From Acidimicrobiaceae bacterium (lineage in GTDB: Bacteria > Actinomycetota > Acidimicrobiia > Acidimicrobiales > UBA8190), in assembly GCA_003453695.1 (NCBI GenBank), contig DMNK01000055.1, positions 4,565 through 24,830 on the forward strand: a DNA stretch of 20,266 nt, in the 5' to 3' direction. A program made the translations under genes and the position numbers. Shown piece by piece: positions 13,819 to 20,266 of this stretch (within the stretch, counting starts at the first letter, position 1; each line of letters opens with the position of its first letter). The notes under the pieces were generated by a model. The model did no database searches and was not told the origin of the DNA. It was given only the letters and a program-made list of their open reading frames with translations.

Positions 13819-15444
13819 TCAGCTTCCGAAGGCGGCGCGCCCCAGCTGTGCGCCGGCCGAGGCACAGCGCGTCGGGGACGTCGATCCCGGGCCGCCCGGC
13901 ACCTGCCACGCCGCCGAGGCGAGACGGATGGCGTCGTCGGCGGTGGTGAGGAACCGGTTGTCAGCGGGCCGGTGTCCGTCCAGGAACTGCGCCACCACCT
14001 TGATGTAGGCGGCCTGGCCCAGGATGCCGCCGTGGAAGGCGACCACCACCACCTGCTCGAGGTGGGACGCCGCCCCCGGCGGGGTGACGGTGGCGTCGGC
14101 GAGCGGCAGGATGGCCAGCTGGCGTACACCGGCGAGCGGGCACGACGCCGCGTCGCGCAGCACCGATCCCTGGCTGTCGATGGACGCCAGGAATTGGTTG
14201 TCGGGGGAGAGGTCGACGGGCGACACGGAGTGGAAGGCGGCGCCGATGGCGCGCATGAGCACGCTGGTGCCCACGCCCCATCCCCGTGACGTGCCCTGGG
14301 GGTAGCTGGTCTGGCCCGGCACCAACAACGGGCTCGCCATGACCAGTGCCTTCACCGGCAGGCTGGGCTCGGCCAGCAGCGCCGTCTTGGCCACGAGCGC
14401 ACCTTCGCTCTCTGCCACCACGTCGACGGGTCGCCCGCTGTCGGCGGCCAGCCCCCGGATCTGCTCGGCCATCATGCGGTCGAGCACCGACAACGGCTTC
14501 ACCGTGTCGGCGGCGGTGTAGGGGAAGGGCTGGTGGTCGGGAGCCAGGCCCCGGTAGGAGAATCGTCGCTCCGAGAAGGTCCTGGGGAGCGCCGCCGTCC
14601 CGCCCGGGGCACCGGTGTAGGTGGATCCGTATCCCGACACCACCAGCACGGGCTGGCCGCCCAGGGACGAAGGTGCCGTCGCCTTCACCTGGTGCGAGGG
14701 GCGGGCGCCGATGAACCCGAAGGTGGAGCCGAGCGCGACCAGAGCCACCAGGGCCGCCAACGACACGGGAACCACCGGGACCGGGAAGCTCCAAGGCTCT
14801 CGGTCGACGACGGCGTGGACCACGGCCCGCCACGACCAGGCGTCGAACACACCCCCGGCCAGGGCCACGAGAGATCCGGCCCACCACGGCACGCTCGCCA
14901 TCAGCGCGCCGGCAGCGCTCAGGACGAAGAAGCTGCCGATCACCCATCCCGCGGCGCGCAGCGGCACGGTCTGCCTCCACCAGCGCGGCGCCAGGGCCAC
15001 GGGATGGATGATGAGCGCCACCAGCACGGCCAGCGGCACCGCCGCCAGGAAGATCCACGACACGGGGACGACGGCCAGGCCGAACAGCAGCGACGCACTC
15101 GGGATGAGGAGCACGGCGGCGGCGGCGCTGGACGCGACGCCTCGCCAGAACAGGCGCCACCACGAGGGACGGCGCCGGCCCTCCGGCCACACCAACCCGA
15201 TCGACACCGCCCCCAGCACGCCCCGCCCGAGGAGCATCGCCGCCAGCTCGGCCCCGAGCGTCGGCCACGAGTCGTGGCCCACGGCGATCCAGCGCAGGTC
15301 GTGGAACACCCCGAAGGGCGGCACGGCCGTCACCTGCGGGGCGAGCGTGGCCCTGGCGGTCGGTTCGAAGGCGCTCACGAGCGCCCACTCGGCGAGGCAG
15401 ATGGTCCCGCACAGCCCCGCCAGCCACCACGGCCGTCGGTTCAG
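13819..15444 (-). CDS. Polytopic membrane protein with C-terminal alpha/beta hydrolase domain
   Basis: About 541 residues if it starts at CTG 15444. That codon overlaps the upstream stop as CTGA and has GGGAGG four bases upstream. The nearest ATG upstream (15495) has no good ribosome site and would overlap the previous gene by 55 bases. Downstream, the GTG in WALVSAFE would remove the first membrane helix. About six or seven membrane helices occupy roughly 6-250. The C-terminal half is an alpha/beta hydrolase: VLVVSGYGSTYTG (oxyanion-side loop), nucleophile elbow VVAESEGALVA (Ala instead of the first Gly of GxSxG), a probable acid in LPLADATVTPP, and a His in VVVVAFHGGILG. The membrane fusion suggests a lipid or cell-envelope ester as substrate, which is inference. 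It is the last gene of the VOC/UPF0104 operon. Confidence 0.82.
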   Translation of the reverse strand: MNRRPWWLAGLCGTICLAEWALVSAFEPTARATLAPQVTAVPPFGVFHDLRWIAVGHDSWPTLGAELAAMLLGRGVLGAVSIGLVWPEGRRRPSWWRLFWRGVASSAAAAVLLIPSASLLFGLAVVPVSWIFLAAVPLAVLVALIIHPVALAPRWWRQTVPLRAAGWVIGSFFVLSAAGALMASVPWWAGSLVALAGGVFDAWSWRAVVHAVVDREPWSFPVPVVPVSLAALVALVALGSTFGFIGARPSHQVKATAPSSLGGQPVLVVSGYGSTYTGAPGGTAALPRTFSERRFSYRGLAPDHQPFPYTAADTVKPLSVLDRMMAEQIRGLAADSGRPVDVVAESEGALVAKTALLAEPSLPVKALVMASPLLVPGQTSYPQGTSRGWGVGTSVLMRAIGAAFHSVSPVDLSPDNQFLASIDSQGSVLRDAASCPLAGVRQLAILPLADATVTPPGAASHLEQVVVVAFHGGILGQAAYIKVVAQFLDGHRPADNRFLTTADDAIRLASAAWQVPGGPGSTSPTRCASAGAQLGRAAFGS

Positions 15445-16646
15445 CTCGCCTCCCGCTGCGCGCCCGGCCCGTGGGCGTGGTCCTGGGCGCCGCATTGTGC
15501 CTGGGACGTGCACACCGCCGGTTCCCGAAGGAGGCGTCGCCTGCTCACCACAGTGTCTGCCGCGGCACCGAGGCCATGGCGGTGCTCGGCCCACGGATGG
15601 GCCATCCCCACTCGCCGGCCGCGCTGCTCGAGAACGTCGAGCACGACCCACAGTCCCCACCCGACGGGGACGAGGCCCCAGAAACTGACGATGCGGTACA
15701 CGATGATGGTTGCCACCGTCTGTTCGACGGGGACCCCGTAGGCGTGCAGCAGGGCCCCCAGGGCGCCCTCGACCACGCCGATGCCGCCGGGGGTGATGGG
15801 CAGGGCGGCGGCGATCTGCGTCAACCCGTAGATCACGAAGATCCCCCGCCACGGCACGTGCACGCCCAGTGCCAGCAGGCAGACGATGAGCACGGCGCAG
15901 TCGTACAGCCAGTTGAGCAGTGCCAGCCCGAGCACTTCCAGCCAACCCCACCAGCCCAGGCGGACCATCTGCAGCCGGGACAGCAGGTTCTGCGCCTTGC
16001 CGAGCAACCACCGGCCGTGCTCGCGCTCGGCGAAGGCGCCGGCCACCAGGTGGCCGGCGCGGGCCACTTGCGGCCGGTGGCGGGCGGCCAGCAGGGCCAG
16101 CCCGAAGACGGGAATGGCCGCCAGACCCAGCGCTGCCCATCGCAAGCCGGACACCGGTCCTCTGTCGCCGGCCAGCTCGATCCCACCGGCCACCACGACG
16201 AACAGGGCGAAGCTCGACACCGCCCCGGCGACGAGGAACATCCAGATGCGCAGGAACCGGCTGACGCCGCGTCTGCTCAGCTGGCCGAACACCCAGGCGC
16301 CCGCCCACGCCACCCCGCCGGGGAGGGTGGCGGCTACGGCGTTGCCGGCCACGGTGATCTCGACCATGGTGCGCAACGGCAGGTCGACGCCCCCGGCGCG
16401 CAACAGCCAGCGCTGCATGCGGGCGAACACCACCATCGAGGCCACCTCGAAGAGCACCGCCAGGCCCACCCAGTGCCAGTCCAGGCGGCCGAGAAGGTGC
16501 CACGCCCGCGCCACGTACGACGCCCGGCCCACGAGCACGTAGACGGCGGCGCCCACCATGGCCACGCTCGCCGCCACCCGCAACCGGGGCCACCACGTGC
16601 GTTGGGGCTTGGCGGCCTCGCCGGCGTCGCCGGGTGGACCGGTCAC
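15441..16646 (-). CDS. Lysylphosphatidylglycerol synthase TM-region/UPF0104 family membrane protein
   Basis: A 401-residue polytopic protein with about eight helices. It has the family features RLDWHWVGLAVLFEVASMVVFARMQRWLLR, VEITVAGNAVAATLPGG, and the conserved GLTQIAAALPITPGGIGVVEGALGALLHAYGVP (about 290-322). This family includes the flippase part of MprF and related glycolipid or lipid transport proteins; the aminoacyl-transferase domain of MprF is missing, so it may move a lipid or polyprenyl-linked substrate. The GTG at 16646 overlaps the VOC stop as GTGA. The last 40 residues are hydrophilic and not conserved-looking, and they run into the start of the membrane hydrolase. The two membrane genes probably act in the same envelope process. 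Confidence 0.87.
   Translation of the reverse strand: MTGPPGDAGEAAKPQRTWWPRLRVAASVAMVGAAVYVLVGRASYVARAWHLLGRLDWHWVGLAVLFEVASMVVFARMQRWLLRAGGVDLPLRTMVEITVAGNAVAATLPGGVAWAGAWVFGQLSRRGVSRFLRIWMFLVAGAVSSFALFVVVAGGIELAGDRGPVSGLRWAALGLAAIPVFGLALLAARHRPQVARAGHLVAGAFAEREHGRWLLGKAQNLLSRLQMVRLGWWGWLEVLGLALLNWLYDCAVLIVCLLALGVHVPWRGIFVIYGLTQIAAALPITPGGIGVVEGALGALLHAYGVPVEQTVATIIVYRIVSFWGLVPVGWGLWVVLDVLEQRGRRVGMAHPWAEHRHGLGAAADTVVSRRRLLREPAVCTSQAQCGAQDHAHGPGAQREAS
15449..15454 (-). promoter_or_regulatory. Ribosome binding site supporting the CTG start
   Basis: GGGAGG on the minus strand, four bases before the CTG at 15444, within the end of the preceding gene. No similar site precedes the competing ATG at 15495. 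Confidence 0.5.
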
Positions 16647-17101
16647 AGGCGCAGCGGCTTCACCGGGCTGGCCACGAGGGCGGGGTCGGCGGCCCAGTCG
16701 ACTCCGGGTACGTCGATGTACAGCTCGATCTCGTTCCCGTCGGGGTCGAGGATGTAGAGGCTGTGGGTCACGGTGTGATCGCTGGCCCCCACCACGGTGA
16801 CCTCCGCCTCCTGCAGCCTTTGCAGCGCAGCGCGCAACTCGTCGTCGCTGTCACCCACCTTGAGCCCGAAGTGATAGAGCCCGACGTGGCGCCCGGACGG
16901 CTGCGCCTGGGCGTCGGCACCCACCTCGATGAGGAGCAGCTCGTGATGCGTCCGACCCGACGCCGAGGTGAACGCCGCCGCCGGGAAGCCCAAGGTGCCG
17001 TCGAAGACGGGCCTGAACCCGAGCACGTCGCGGTAGAAGGCAACGGAACGCTCGAGGTTGCGGACGTAGAGCACGATGTGTCCCAGGTCCTTCACTTCCA
17101 C
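16643..17101 (-). CDS. VOC-family (glyoxalase/catechol 2,3-dioxygenase-like) protein
   Basis: A 152-residue vicinal-oxygen-chelate protein. Two beta-alpha-beta-beta-beta modules are readable: KDLGHIVLYVRNLERSVAFYRDVLGFRPVF, HHELLLIEVG, then GLYHFGLKVGDSDDELRAALQRLQ and LYILDPDGNEIELYIDVPG. Probable metal ligands are the His of GHIVLYV, the His of LYHFGL and the Glu of NEIELY, as in extradiol dioxygenases. The paired module and DPDGNEIELY resemble CatE-like catechol 2,3-dioxygenases, but the substrate cannot be named. The GTG at 17101 has AGGAG seven bases upstream; a GTG at 17095 is close, and the longer ATG form from 17152 is not supported. It is the first gene of the leftward operon. Confidence 0.9.
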   Translation of the reverse strand: MEVKDLGHIVLYVRNLERSVAFYRDVLGFRPVFDGTLGFPAAAFTSASGRTHHELLLIEVGADAQAQPSGRHVGLYHFGLKVGDSDDELRAALQRLQEAEVTVVGASDHTVTHSLYILDPDGNEIELYIDVPGVDWAADPALVASPVKPLRL

Positions 17102-17108
17102 GTCGGAA

Positions 17109-17113
17109 CTCCT
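17109..17113 (-). promoter_or_regulatory. Ribosome binding site of the VOC gene
   Basis: AGGAG on the minus strand, seven bases before GTG 17101. It decides the start against the ATG at 17152. Confidence 0.7.
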
Positions 17114-17203
17114 CTCGCCGGAGCCTGCCCTGGTGGAGCCCAACGCCGGCAACTCTCATTCCCTCCGGGCCAACAGGCTCCTCCAGCACGCTATTCCTCC
17201 TCC

Positions 17204-17209
17204 TATGCT
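17204..17209 (+). promoter_or_regulatory. Possible -10 box for a leaderless yceH-like transcript
   Basis: TATGCT fits the actinobacterial TANNNT -10 and lies seven bases before GTG 17217, so transcription could begin at the start codon. No ribosome binding site precedes either this GTG or the ATG at 17205, which is inside the box. No -35 is visible. Confidence 0.4.
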
Positions 17210-17216
17210 CCCCGTC

Positions 17217-17894
17217 GTGGACTTGGATCCCGAGCAGGTGCGGGTCCTCGGCTGTCTCGTCGAGAAGCAGCTGACCACCCCCCAGCAGTACCCCTTGACG
17301 CTCAATGCCCTGGTGTCGGCGTGCAATCAGTCCTCCAACCGGGATCCGGTCGTGTCCTTCTCCGAGGAGGCGGTGGAGCGGGCCGTCACCGGCGCCAAGG
17401 CCAGGGGCCTCGCCCGGTTCGTGCATCCCTCACACGGGCGCTCCGCCCTCCGCTACCGCCACGAGCTGGCCGAGGTGCTGGGGCTGGACGAGCGACAGCT
17501 GGCACTGCTCGGCGTGCTCATGCTGCGCGGTCCCCAGACCCCAGGCGAGCTCCGGTCGAGAACCGAGCGCATGGCGCGCCTCGACGGTCTCGGCGAGGTG
17601 GAGGCGGAGCTGTCGGCACTGGCCGGCCGGGAGGAGCCGCTGGTGCGGCGCCTCCCCCGGTCCCCGGGCCAGAAGGAAGACCGCTACGCCCACTGCCTCG
17701 GGTCGGCGATCCGACACGTCGAGGACAGCGCACCTGACGAGGTGCGGCAGCGGGATGTGCCGTCGCAGTCGCCTGTCCCGGCCCCGAGCTCGCCGGCCCC
17801 AGGGGCATGGTCGGAGGAGCTGGCCGAGCTGCGCCACGAGGTGGCTCGGCTCCGTCGCGACCTCGACGAACTGCGCAGCCAGCTCGGGGCCTGA
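17217..17894 (+). CDS. yceH: YceH/DUF480 family protein
   Basis: A 225-residue protein clearly of the DUF480 (YceH) family: DPEQVRVLGCLVEKQLTTPQQYPLTLNALVSACNQSSNRDPVV at the N-terminus, LLGVLMLRGPQTPGELRSRTERM in the middle and EDRYAHCLG near 160. The family consists of paired winged-helix-like domains and has no firmly established biochemical role. After a Pro/Ser-rich linker the last 40 residues form a coiled coil (ELAELRHEVARLRRDLDELRSQL), as in E. coli YceH. An ATG at 17205 (MLPVVDL...) is the alternative start; GTG 17217 is preferred because of the possible leaderless -10. The PPK2 gene starts three bases after its stop. It is divergent from the VOC operon. Confidence 0.9.
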   Translation: MDLDPEQVRVLGCLVEKQLTTPQQYPLTLNALVSACNQSSNRDPVVSFSEEAVERAVTGAKARGLARFVHPSHGRSALRYRHELAEVLGLDERQLALLGVLMLRGPQTPGELRSRTERMARLDGLGEVEAELSALAGREEPLVRRLPRSPGQKEDRYAHCLGSAIRHVEDSAPDEVRQRDVPSQSPVPAPSSPAPGAWSEELAELRHEVARLRRDLDELRSQLGA

Positions 17895-17897
17895 ACG

Positions 17898-18722
17898 TTG
17901 GCAGGCCGGGAACTGTCTCGCTGGCGCGTGCGCCCCGGCAGGCCGGCCGGCATCGCCGGCCGCCACCCCGGCGACACGGGCGGCGCTCCCGGCAGCCGCC
18001 AGCAGACCGAGGCGGCCAACTCGGCGCAGATCGAGTCGCTGGAAGGGCTGCAGGGGCGCTTGTGGGCCGAAGCGAGACGATCGCTGCTCGTCGTGCTGCA
18101 AGGTGTCGACGCCGCCGGCAAGGACGGCACCATCAGACGCGTCTTTCACGGGGTGAACCCGCAGGGGGTGCATGTCACGTCGTTCAAGGTGCCCACCCAC
18201 CTGGAGGCCGCCCACGATTTCCTGTGGCGGGTCCACGCCGCGGCGCCGGCGGCCGGGGAGATCGGCATCTTCAACCGCTCGCACTACGAGGAGGTGCTCG
18301 TCGTGCGCGTCCACGAGCTCGTGCCCGAGCCGCTTTGGCGGGCCCGCTACGAGCACATCGTCGCCTTCGAGCGCCTGCTCGCCCACGGCGGCACGACGGT
18401 GGTCAAGATCTTCCTGCACATCTCCTCCGAGGAGCAGGACCGCCGCCTCGCCGACCGCCTCGAGCGACCGGACAAGCGTTGGAAGTTGCAGGAGTCCGAC
18501 TTCTTGGAACGCTCCCGGTGGGACGACTACCAAGCGGCCTACGAGGAGGCGCTCACCCGCACCTCGACCGAGCAGGCCCCGTGGTACGTCGTCCCGGCCG
18601 ACCACAAGTGGTTCCGGGACTGGGTCGTGGGGGAGATCCTTCTCGCCACGCTGACGGAGATGGACCCCCGCTATCCCGAGTCCCCGGCGCTCGACGGCGT
18701 GCCCACCCGTGACGCGCCCTGA
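17898..18722 (+). CDS. ppk2: Polyphosphate kinase 2 family (polyphosphate:nucleotide phosphotransferase)
   Basis: A 274-residue PPK2-family enzyme, which moves phosphate between inorganic polyphosphate and nucleoside mono- or diphosphates. Walker A is GVDAAGKDG (69-77). The segments RRVFHGVNPQGVHVTSFKVPT, AHDFLWRVH, GEIGIFNRSHYEEVLVVRVHELV (Walker-B-side region), the lid RPDKRWKLQESD, and the terminal WYVVPADHKWFRDWVV are all present. It fits the single-domain PPK2 group of about 270-300 residues (TIGR03709-like). The TTG at 17898 is used, three bases after the yceH stop; a GTG at 17928 (WRV) would trim the conserved WRVRPGR start, so TTG or a similar upstream start is preferred. Direction (NDP or NMP) cannot be decided by eye. 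Confidence 0.92.
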   Translation: MAGRELSRWRVRPGRPAGIAGRHPGDTGGAPGSRQQTEAANSAQIESLEGLQGRLWAEARRSLLVVLQGVDAAGKDGTIRRVFHGVNPQGVHVTSFKVPTHLEAAHDFLWRVHAAAPAAGEIGIFNRSHYEEVLVVRVHELVPEPLWRARYEHIVAFERLLAHGGTTVVKIFLHISSEEQDRRLADRLERPDKRWKLQESDFLERSRWDDYQAAYEEALTRTSTEQAPWYVVPADHKWFRDWVVGEILLATLTEMDPRYPESPALDGVPTRDAP

Positions 18723-18742
18723 GGCGCGTCGGATTCCTCAGG
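18718..18742. terminator. Bidirectional terminator candidate between convergent genes
   Basis: CCTGAGG (18718-18724) and CCTCAGG (18736-18742) form a seven-base-pair stem with an 11-base loop. Each arm contains the stop codon of one convergent gene: TGA of ppk2 on the plus strand and TGA of the ABC gene on the minus strand. There is no T-tract, so termination efficiency is uncertain. Confidence 0.4.
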
Positions 18743-20266
18743 CGGTGGTACTGCCCGAGCGGGCGATGGCGGTTTCGTCCGAGCCCAGGTAGGAGGCGAT
18801 GACCGCCGGGTGGGCGAGCACCTCGGCGGGCGGGCCCTCGGCGATGATGCCGCCGAGTTCCATGGCCACGAGCCGGTCGCAGAGGGAGCTCAGCATGGGC
18901 ATGTCGTGTTCGATGATGAGCATCGAGCACCCCGTCTGTTCGCGGACCCGGCGCAGGAGGGGTCCGAGCGCCTCGGTCTCCTTCTGAGCGATGCCGCCCG
19001 AGGGCTCGTCCAGCATGAGGACCTTGGGGTCCTGGGCCATGATGCAGGCCAGGTCCACGATGCGCCGAGTGCCGGTCGACAGCTCACCGGTGAGCTTCTC
19101 GCGGTAGGCGCCGAGGCCCATCATGGCGATGAGCTCCTCGACCACGGCCATCGTCTCGATCTCCGATTCGTAGGAGGCGGGGAGCTGCAGGGCGGCGGCG
19201 AACATGTCCCTGCTCAGCAGGTGCCGCTCCCTGGCCACGGCGATGGTCTCGGCGACGTTCAGCGTGGGGTACAGGCGGGCGTCCTGGAAGGACCGTCCCA
19301 ATTCGCCCATGGCCCGCTGGTGGGCGGGCAGCTCGTTGATCTCCTTGCCTTCGAGCAGGATGCGCCCCTGGTCGATCTGGAGGAAGCCGGAGATGCAGTC
19401 CATGAGGGTGGTCTTGCCGGCCCCGTTGTGGCCGATGAGCCCCACGATCTCGCCGGGTTGGACGACCAGGTCGACGTGGTCGACGGCCCGGATGCCGCCG
19501 AAGGTCTTGACCACCTCGCGGCATTCGAGCACCGGCCGGTCTCCTTCGGCTTCGGTGTCCGGCGGTGCGGCGAAGACGCTGGTCGTGGCCCCGGCCGTCG
19601 CCGTGGGCACCGTCAGCCCCGCAGACTGGCCATTGCCACTCGGCGCCTCGTGCGCCGACGCCCCGGCGATGAACACCGACCGCAGGATGTCGGGGCGCTC
19701 GAGAAGGTGTGCGGTGGGGCCTTCGAAGCGGACCTCGCCCTTCTCCATGAAGGCGGCCCGCTTGGCCAGGTTGAGCGCCACGTTGACCGACTGCTCGACG
19801 ATGACGACGGTGGTGCCTCGCCGGTGGATCTCCTCCACCACTTCGAGCAGCGCGCCGACGATGGTGGGCGCCAGCCCCAGCGACAGCTCGTCGATCATGA
19901 GCAGCTCTGGTCTGGTCATGAGCGCCGAGCCCAACGCCAGCATCTGCTGCTCGCCGCCGGACAGATTGCCCGCCATCTGTCCGTAGCGCTGAGACAGGAT
20001 GGGGAACAGGTCCATGACCTCTTGACGGGCGGACTCGATGCGCTCGGGCTGGTCGCGGATCAACCACGCCGCCATCTTCAAGTTCTCCGCCACGCTCAGG
20101 GTGGGGAACACCGCTTTGCCACCGGGCATGAGCGAGATGCCCTTGCGCGCCGTGACGTCGGCGGGAAGCTTGGTGATGTCCTCACCTTTGAAGCTGACCT
20201 TCCCGTTCTTGGGGCGCACCAGCCCGGAGATTCCTTTGAGGAGGGTGGACTTGCCTGCTCCGTTGG
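18738..20266 (-). CDS. Fused LivF-LivG type ABC ATPase (cut by right window edge)
   Basis: Two ABC ATPase domains lie in one frame running to the window edge (508 visible residues, N-terminus missing). The first is LivF-like: Walker A NGAGKST at the very edge, signature LSGGEQQMLALG, Walker B ELLMIDELSLGLAP, and a VEQ switch in place of H-loop His as usual for LivF. A low-complexity Ala/Thr/Pro/Gly linker (about 205-245) joins the second, LivG-like domain: GLIGHNGAGKTTLMD, signature LSTGTRRIVDLA, Walker B KVLMLDEPSGGIAQ and H-loop IIEHDMPML. Such ATPases energise branched-chain amino acid or related (amide, urea, lipid-precursor) HAAT-type importers. LivF and LivG are usually separate genes, so the fusion is of interest. 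Permeases and binding protein would lie to the right. Confidence 0.9.
   Translation of the reverse strand, partial: NGAGKSTLLKGISGLVRPKNGKVSFKGEDITKLPADVTARKGISLMPGGKAVFPTLSVAENLKMAAWLIRDQPERIESARQEVMDLFPILSQRYGQMAGNLSGGEQQMLALGSALMTRPELLMIDELSLGLAPTIVGALLEVVEEIHRRGTTVVIVEQSVNVALNLAKRAAFMEKGEVRFEGPTAHLLERPDILRSVFIAGASAHEAPSGNGQSAGLTVPTATAGATTSVFAAPPDTEAEGDRPVLECREVVKTFGGIRAVDHVDLVVQPGEIVGLIGHNGAGKTTLMDCISGFLQIDQGRILLEGKEINELPAHQRAMGELGRSFQDARLYPTLNVAETIAVARERHLLSRDMFAAALQLPASYESEIETMAVVEELIAMMGLGAYREKLTGELSTGTRRIVDLACIMAQDPKVLMLDEPSGGIAQKETEALGPLLRRVREQTGCSMLIIEHDMPMLSSLCDRLVAMELGGIIAEGPPAEVLAHPAVIASYLGSDETAIARSGSTTA

Noticed and set aside
13802..13819. GAGAG/CTCTC hairpin between the convergent amidohydrolase and hydrolase genes
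   Set aside because: Only five base pairs with no T-tract; too weak to call a terminator.
15445..15495. ATG 15495 as start of the membrane hydrolase
   Set aside because: It lacks a good ribosome binding site and overlaps the upstream gene by 55 bases. Kept as the alternative if CTG is not used.
14533..16757. Plus-strand open frames opposite the membrane operon
   Set aside because: His/Gln/Arg/Pro-rich antisense readings without domains; the minus strand has coherent membrane proteins.
1..20266. tRNA, rRNA, CRISPR array, insertion sequence or phage genes
   Set aside because: None seen: no cloverleaf-like segment, regular spaced repeats, transposase or integrase motifs were found by eye.

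Overview
The window is GC-rich, tightly packed bacterial chromosomal DNA. GTG and TTG starts are common, and several genes join through four-base NTGA stop/start overlaps. The gene families point to a high-GC actinomycete: a short GT35 alpha-glucan phosphorylase, an actinobacterial-type QueA-like protein, a MEDS/anti-sigma ATPase, an ECF sigma operon, an acyl-CoA dehydrogenase and an N-acyl-D-amino-acid deacylase-type amidohydrolase. Acidimicrobiia or a relative is my guess. No rRNA, tRNA, CRISPR array, insertion sequence or phage gene was recognised, so the stretch looks like ordinary chromosome with several unusual small operons.

Layout from left to right. (1) An acyl-CoA dehydrogenase, cut by the left edge (-), is divergent from a NUDIX hydrolase and a short alpha-glucan phosphorylase (+). 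A small unrecognised protein (-) overlaps the phosphorylase end. (2) A leftward operon at 6846-3193 encodes a large exported beta-propeller protein, an ECF sigma factor and a single-pass membrane protein. The last has three copies of an 'APRPL..ELR.RLE.AL' helix in its cytosolic part and an extracellular IPT/TIG domain; it is probably the anti-sigma/sensor. (3) Reading right, a short-chain dehydrogenase and a divergent QueA-like protein overlap by GTGA and lie behind a MerR/SoxR-like promoter with a 19-bp spacer. (4) A hemerythrin-domain protein (-) and a MEDS plus HATPase anti-sigma-type regulator (+) are divergent, each with a candidate SigB/SigF-type promoter. (5) An acyltransferase-3 membrane protein and an amidohydrolase follow (+). 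(6) A leftward operon encodes a VOC (glyoxalase-fold) protein, an LPG-synthase-TM/UPF0104 membrane protein and a polytopic alpha/beta hydrolase that may start at CTG inside a CTGA junction. (7) A YceH/DUF480 protein and a PPK2-family polyphosphate phosphotransferase (+) are convergent with a fused LivF-LivG-type ABC ATPase (-) cut by the right edge.

The strongest candidates for something undescribed are the propeller/ECF/TIG operon with its repeat-based, zinc-finger-free putative anti-sigma factor, and the MerR-type promoter driving the SDR/QueA-like pair, whose QueA-like member lacks several hallmark QueA motifs. All family names come from reading motifs by eye; no database search was run.
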